DNA of 64,000 bases. Origin: Shewanella sp. 1CM18E (GTDB lineage Bacteria > Pseudomonadota > Gammaproteobacteria > Enterobacterales > Shewanellaceae). A program made the position numbers and the translations under genes. Positions 61,117 to 64,000 of this stretch are shown piece after piece (position 1 is the first letter of the stretch; each line of letters begins with the position of its first letter). Where the stretch lies: positions 1 to 64,000 of the forward strand of contig NZ_JALNTW010000017.1 in NCBI RefSeq assembly GCF_023161665.1. The letters are read 5' to 3'. The notes below the pieces were generated by a model, which did no database searches, was not told the origin of the DNA, and was given only the letters and a program-made list of their open reading frames with translations.

Positions 61117-63336
61117 TTAGTTACGGACTAAATCCAGCTCTTCAATGAGGTTCTGCGCATTATCGACTTCATCCATCATCCACAGGATGTAACGAATATC
61201 TACGTGTACTGCACGAGTGATAGTTGGGTTAAAGAACCAGTCTTTGGTAATCGCTTCATAAGTTGAGTCGAAGTTAAGGCCCACTAATTCACCTTTACCG
61301 TTAAACACTGGCGAGCCTGAGTTACCACCTGTGGTATCAACACTTGATAGGAAGTTAACCGGCACCGAGCCAAACTCTTCTGGCTTGTCTAAACAAGAGA
61401 ACAAGCGGCATAACCAAGAGGCTGGGTCTTGATATACGCTTTCAACCGCATGAGTGCCATAACGCTTAGCTTCAATGGCTGCTAAAAGCTTAGCGGGTGC
61501 GTTAAATGGCTCAACACCTGTGTGCTTAGCGGTAATGCCTTCTAAGCGAGTAAATGGCTGCTTGTAAAGCGCATCTGCTGATTGGTAACCATCGACCATA
61601 CCGTAAGTAATACGCAGTGTACCGTTAGCGTCTGGGTATACAGGCCAGCCATTAGCCTTGTTATAGGCGATAATCGCTTTCATATAGTCAGGGCGCGCTT
61701 TCGATAGCTTACCCGCTAAGGTCTTAGCATCTTTCTCTGCTTGCATATTTTGCGGGTAAAGCGCTACGGCAAGACGGATGAAAGGATCGGCGCTGGTTTC
61801 AAATGCTTTAGCATCGGCATCCATCCACGCAAGGCGCTTTTCTTTATCGGTAAGTGAGCTAAGTGCATACAAGGCATCAAGCTTGTCACTTAAGCTGACT
61901 TCACTGTCGCCTTCGTTAAGCATGGCATCAAGTTCAGCCACGCGGTTATTTTGGGCTAAGTAAGCTTCTAAGTCTTGCATCCACAGGGTTTTATCAACGC
62001 TAATGGCAAAGCTTGAGTCTAGGCGCTTAAGGCGGGCCTTAAACATCTTCATATCGCGCTGTTGGTAACCTTCTTCACGCTCTGCATCGGGTTTTTGCTT
62101 TTCTTTGGCTAAACGGTATAGCTTGTTTGCCGTAGCTAACAAATCACTGCTTTGCGCATTTTCAAAATAGTAGCGACCTTGGCGCTGCAGGCGTTGCTCA
62201 ACAAGTAAGTCTTCAAGTGCTGCAAACTGATTTTGGAAGGACTTGTACTCAGCATCTTTTGCCAGCCAAGCAAGGAAATCATCTTCGCGGCTTTGTTTAA
62301 TACCGGTAATATCAGTCGCTTTAAAACCATCGAGCAAGCCATTGTACTTCTTCATTCGGTTTGCCATGCCAGCAAGCGTACCAGCATATTTGATTTTAAC
62401 GTCTTTATCGTTAGCGCTCATGGCTTCGATAGTATCAATGCGTAACTGGTAGCGCTCAGCAAGGGTTGGATATAGCCAGTCACTGGCAAACTTGAGCTCA
62501 CTGGTTAAACGGTAGCGGCTGGTTGAGCCTGGGTAACCGGCTACAAATACACCGTCGCCAGCTTTAACGCCATCGGCATTAACTTTTAAATAGCTCTTAG
62601 GTACGTAGGGTACGTTGTCTTCGGCAAAAGCTGCTGGCTTACTGTCTTTACCCACATAAGCACGTAGGAAGGTAAAGTCAGCAGAGTGGCGAGGGTATTC
62701 GTAGTTATCAATATCACCACCAAAAGCACCTGCACTTTCAGGTGGCGCGTATACTAAGCGCACATCGCGGATAATTAGTTGCTTGATAAGGTAATACTCA
62801 AGGCCACTATGGAAACTTCTTACTGAACAGCGGTAGTTATCATCGCTTTCACACTCTTTAATTAGTGCTTTACGGTTAGCTTGAATGTTTTCATAACGCT
62901 GTAGCGGATCTTCACCGATATCTTTTTTAACTTGCTCTGAGACATCGGTTACCGCTTCAGTGATATATAAACGCTCATTCGGGCCAGCGGTTGGCTCTTT
63001 ATCTTTACTGGTTGCTAAAAAACCATCTGCAAGATAGTTATGCTCTTTTTTGCTGTTATATTGAATAGCACGGTAGGCGCAATGATGGTTTGTGACAACT
63101 AAGCCTTGGGGCGAAACAAAACTGGCGGTACAATAGCCCAGTCCAACTACCGCGTTCATCGGATAGCTGGTTAAATCGGCGAGTTGTTTAGCTGGAATAT
63201 CGATACCACGTTCGCTGAGCTTATCGGCGATAGATGGCATTTGATAGGGTTGCCATTGTCCTTCATCGGCCAATGCCACAGCTGATGGCAGCATCCCTGT
63301 CGAAAGGGCAACGGCGGCAATCAATGCATTGCGCAT
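61117..63336 (-). CDS. S46 family dipeptidyl-peptidase (DPP7/DPP11 type)
   Basis: 739-aa periplasmic serine peptidase releasing dipeptides. Signal peptide ends near ALA (about 23). Catalytic His is in VVTNHHCAYRAI (His84/85), and the nucleophile Ser673 in GGNSGSPVF, in the chymotrypsin-like fold that is split by a long helical domain. It has FDSTYE after GLN, so the S1 pocket residue needed to separate DPP7 (broad) from DPP11 (Asp/Glu) specificity cannot be assigned safely. Monocistronic. Confidence 0.9.
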   Translation of the reverse strand: MRNALIAAVALSTGMLPSAVALADEGQWQPYQMPSIADKLSERGIDIPAKQLADLTSYPMNAVVGLGYCTASFVSPQGLVVTNHHCAYRAIQYNSKKEHNYLADGFLATSKDKEPTAGPNERLYITEAVTDVSEQVKKDIGEDPLQRYENIQANRKALIKECESDDNYRCSVRSFHSGLEYYLIKQLIIRDVRLVYAPPESAGAFGGDIDNYEYPRHSADFTFLRAYVGKDSKPAAFAEDNVPYVPKSYLKVNADGVKAGDGVFVAGYPGSTSRYRLTSELKFASDWLYPTLAERYQLRIDTIEAMSANDKDVKIKYAGTLAGMANRMKKYNGLLDGFKATDITGIKQSREDDFLAWLAKDAEYKSFQNQFAALEDLLVEQRLQRQGRYYFENAQSSDLLATANKLYRLAKEKQKPDAEREEGYQQRDMKMFKARLKRLDSSFAISVDKTLWMQDLEAYLAQNNRVAELDAMLNEGDSEVSLSDKLDALYALSSLTDKEKRLAWMDADAKAFETSADPFIRLAVALYPQNMQAEKDAKTLAGKLSKARPDYMKAIIAYNKANGWPVYPDANGTLRITYGMVDGYQSADALYKQPFTRLEGITAKHTGVEPFNAPAKLLAAIEAKRYGTHAVESVYQDPASWLCRLFSCLDKPEEFGSVPVNFLSSVDTTGGNSGSPVFNGKGELVGLNFDSTYEAITKDWFFNPTITRAVHVDIRYILWMMDEVDNAQNLIEELDLVRN

Positions 63337-63459
63337 GTTCTTTCCTTAATATTGTTATAGTTTATTTTTAGGTGCAGGGCGTTAGATGTTAAATGCCTGC
63401 TTTGCTTGACCCCAGTTTTATACCACATTTTGCTTAAACGTTGGAATTTTGGAGATTTA

Positions 63460-64000
63460 ATGTCACAACAACGCGCCTTTAAGGGCAAAGAGAAACCAAG
63501 AGATCTTCAGATGGACGCGCTGAAGATGCCGCCGCATTCAATTGAAGCTGAGCAATCGGTTCTCGGTGGTTTGATGTTGGACTCTGACGCTTGGGACAGA
63601 GTGGCTGAAGCGGTCGTAAAAGAAGATTTCTATTCCCGTGCCCATGGCACCATTTTTACTGCGATGGAGTCTTTGATCAGCGCCGGTCAACCAATCGACT
63701 TAATTACTGTATCTGAGCAGCTTGAGCTTGAAGATCAGCTTGAAGATGTCGGCGGCTTTGCTTATATCGGCGAAATTGCTAAAAACACCCCGAGCGCGGG
63801 AAACATTCACTCGTACGCTAATATCGTACGAGAGCGTGCGGTTGTACGCGATATGATTAAGGTTGCTAACGAGATTGCCGATGCAGGTTTTAACCCTGAA
63901 GGGCGTAATTCAAGCGAGTTGCTCGACTTAGCTGAAACCAAAGTCTTTAAAATTGCTGAGCAGCGCGCCAATGCTAACGAAGGTCCTGAGGGTATTAAAG
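63460..64000 (+). CDS. dnaB: Replicative DNA helicase DnaB, 5' part
   Basis: The window ends inside this gene; about 180 residues are seen. MSQQRAFKGKEKPRD, then PPHSIEAEQSVLGGLMLDSDAWD and ANIVRERAVVRDMIKVANEIA match the DnaB N-terminal domain. The ATPase domain is beyond the edge. ATG 63460 has GGAG at 63451-63454. rpsF-priB-rpsR-rplI near dnaB is the usual order. Confidence 0.95.
   Translation, partial: MSQQRAFKGKEKPRDLQMDALKMPPHSIEAEQSVLGGLMLDSDAWDRVAEAVVKEDFYSRAHGTIFTAMESLISAGQPIDLITVSEQLELEDQLEDVGGFAYIGEIAKNTPSAGNIHSYANIVRERAVVRDMIKVANEIADAGFNPEGRNSSELLDLAETKVFKIAEQRANANEGPEGIK

Overview
The window is chromosomal DNA from a gammaproteobacterium, most probably Shewanella. This rests on gene content and order: a multiheme c-type cytochrome lipoprotein, motX (sodium-type polar flagellum), an S46 dipeptidyl-peptidase, and the conserved blocks rpoN-hpf-ptsN-rapZ-ptsO, kdsD-kdsC-lptC-lptA-lptB, mlaFEDCB-ibaG-murA, degS/degQ/zapG/zapE/rplM/rpsI, purA-motX-rnr-rlmB and rpsF-priB-rpsR-rplI followed by dnaB. 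Base composition is moderately AT-rich and even. I see no rRNA, tRNA, prophage, insertion sequence or CRISPR array.

Layout. 1-25 kb is mostly accessory: a periplasmic binding protein coupled to a GGDEF/EAL protein; a Tat-exported class V aminotransferase; a cyclophilin; a DUF1275 membrane protein; a DUF134 + NifX-like pair; a molbindin (mop); two RNA methyltransferases (rlmC and an RlmI-like enzyme); an MFS transporter; a small lipase-like hydrolase with a 26-codon microprotein behind it; a GAF protein; an OmpR-type two-component pair divergent from a three-gene glycosylation cassette (GT2, GT39/ArnT-like, GtrA); a secreted FG-GAP protein; an OmpA-like lipoprotein; and a ModA-like binding protein. 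24-39 kb is envelope and nitrogen-PTS core: mgtE, ptsO, rapZ, ptsN, hpf, rpoN, the lipopolysaccharide export and Kdo genes, a Ca/Na antiporter, the Mla phospholipid transport operon, ibaG and murA. 38.9-43.1 kb is an accessory insert between murA and degS: a multi-pass sensor kinase, a response regulator with an unusual output domain, and an eight-heme lipoprotein with an Ig/cadherin-like domain. 43-64 kb returns to core genes: periplasmic proteases, zapG/zapE, ribosomal proteins, purA, motX, rnr, rlmB, a prolyl oligopeptidase, a DUF481 outer-membrane protein, the rpsF operon, an S46 peptidase and the start of dnaB.

The observations most worth following are: (i) a yjeT-type (DUF2065) gene just before purA with an in-frame TAG at codon 33, beside almost 1 kb of gene-free DNA; (ii) the two-component/glycosylation cassette with an 11-bp-spaced ATGTC repeat and a perfect inverted repeat in its divergent promoter region; (iii) the kinase-regulator-octaheme cytochrome insert; (iv) the binding-protein/GGDEF-EAL couple, resembling NspS-MbaA-type sensing; (v) ten perfect tandem copies of GTAGGAAA beside a GTAG-type REP element; and (vi) an unlisted 26-aa membrane microprotein with a strong ribosome binding site.

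Coding coordinates use the start judged most likely from ribosome binding sites, signal peptides and family length. Regulatory sites were found by eye and are proposals.
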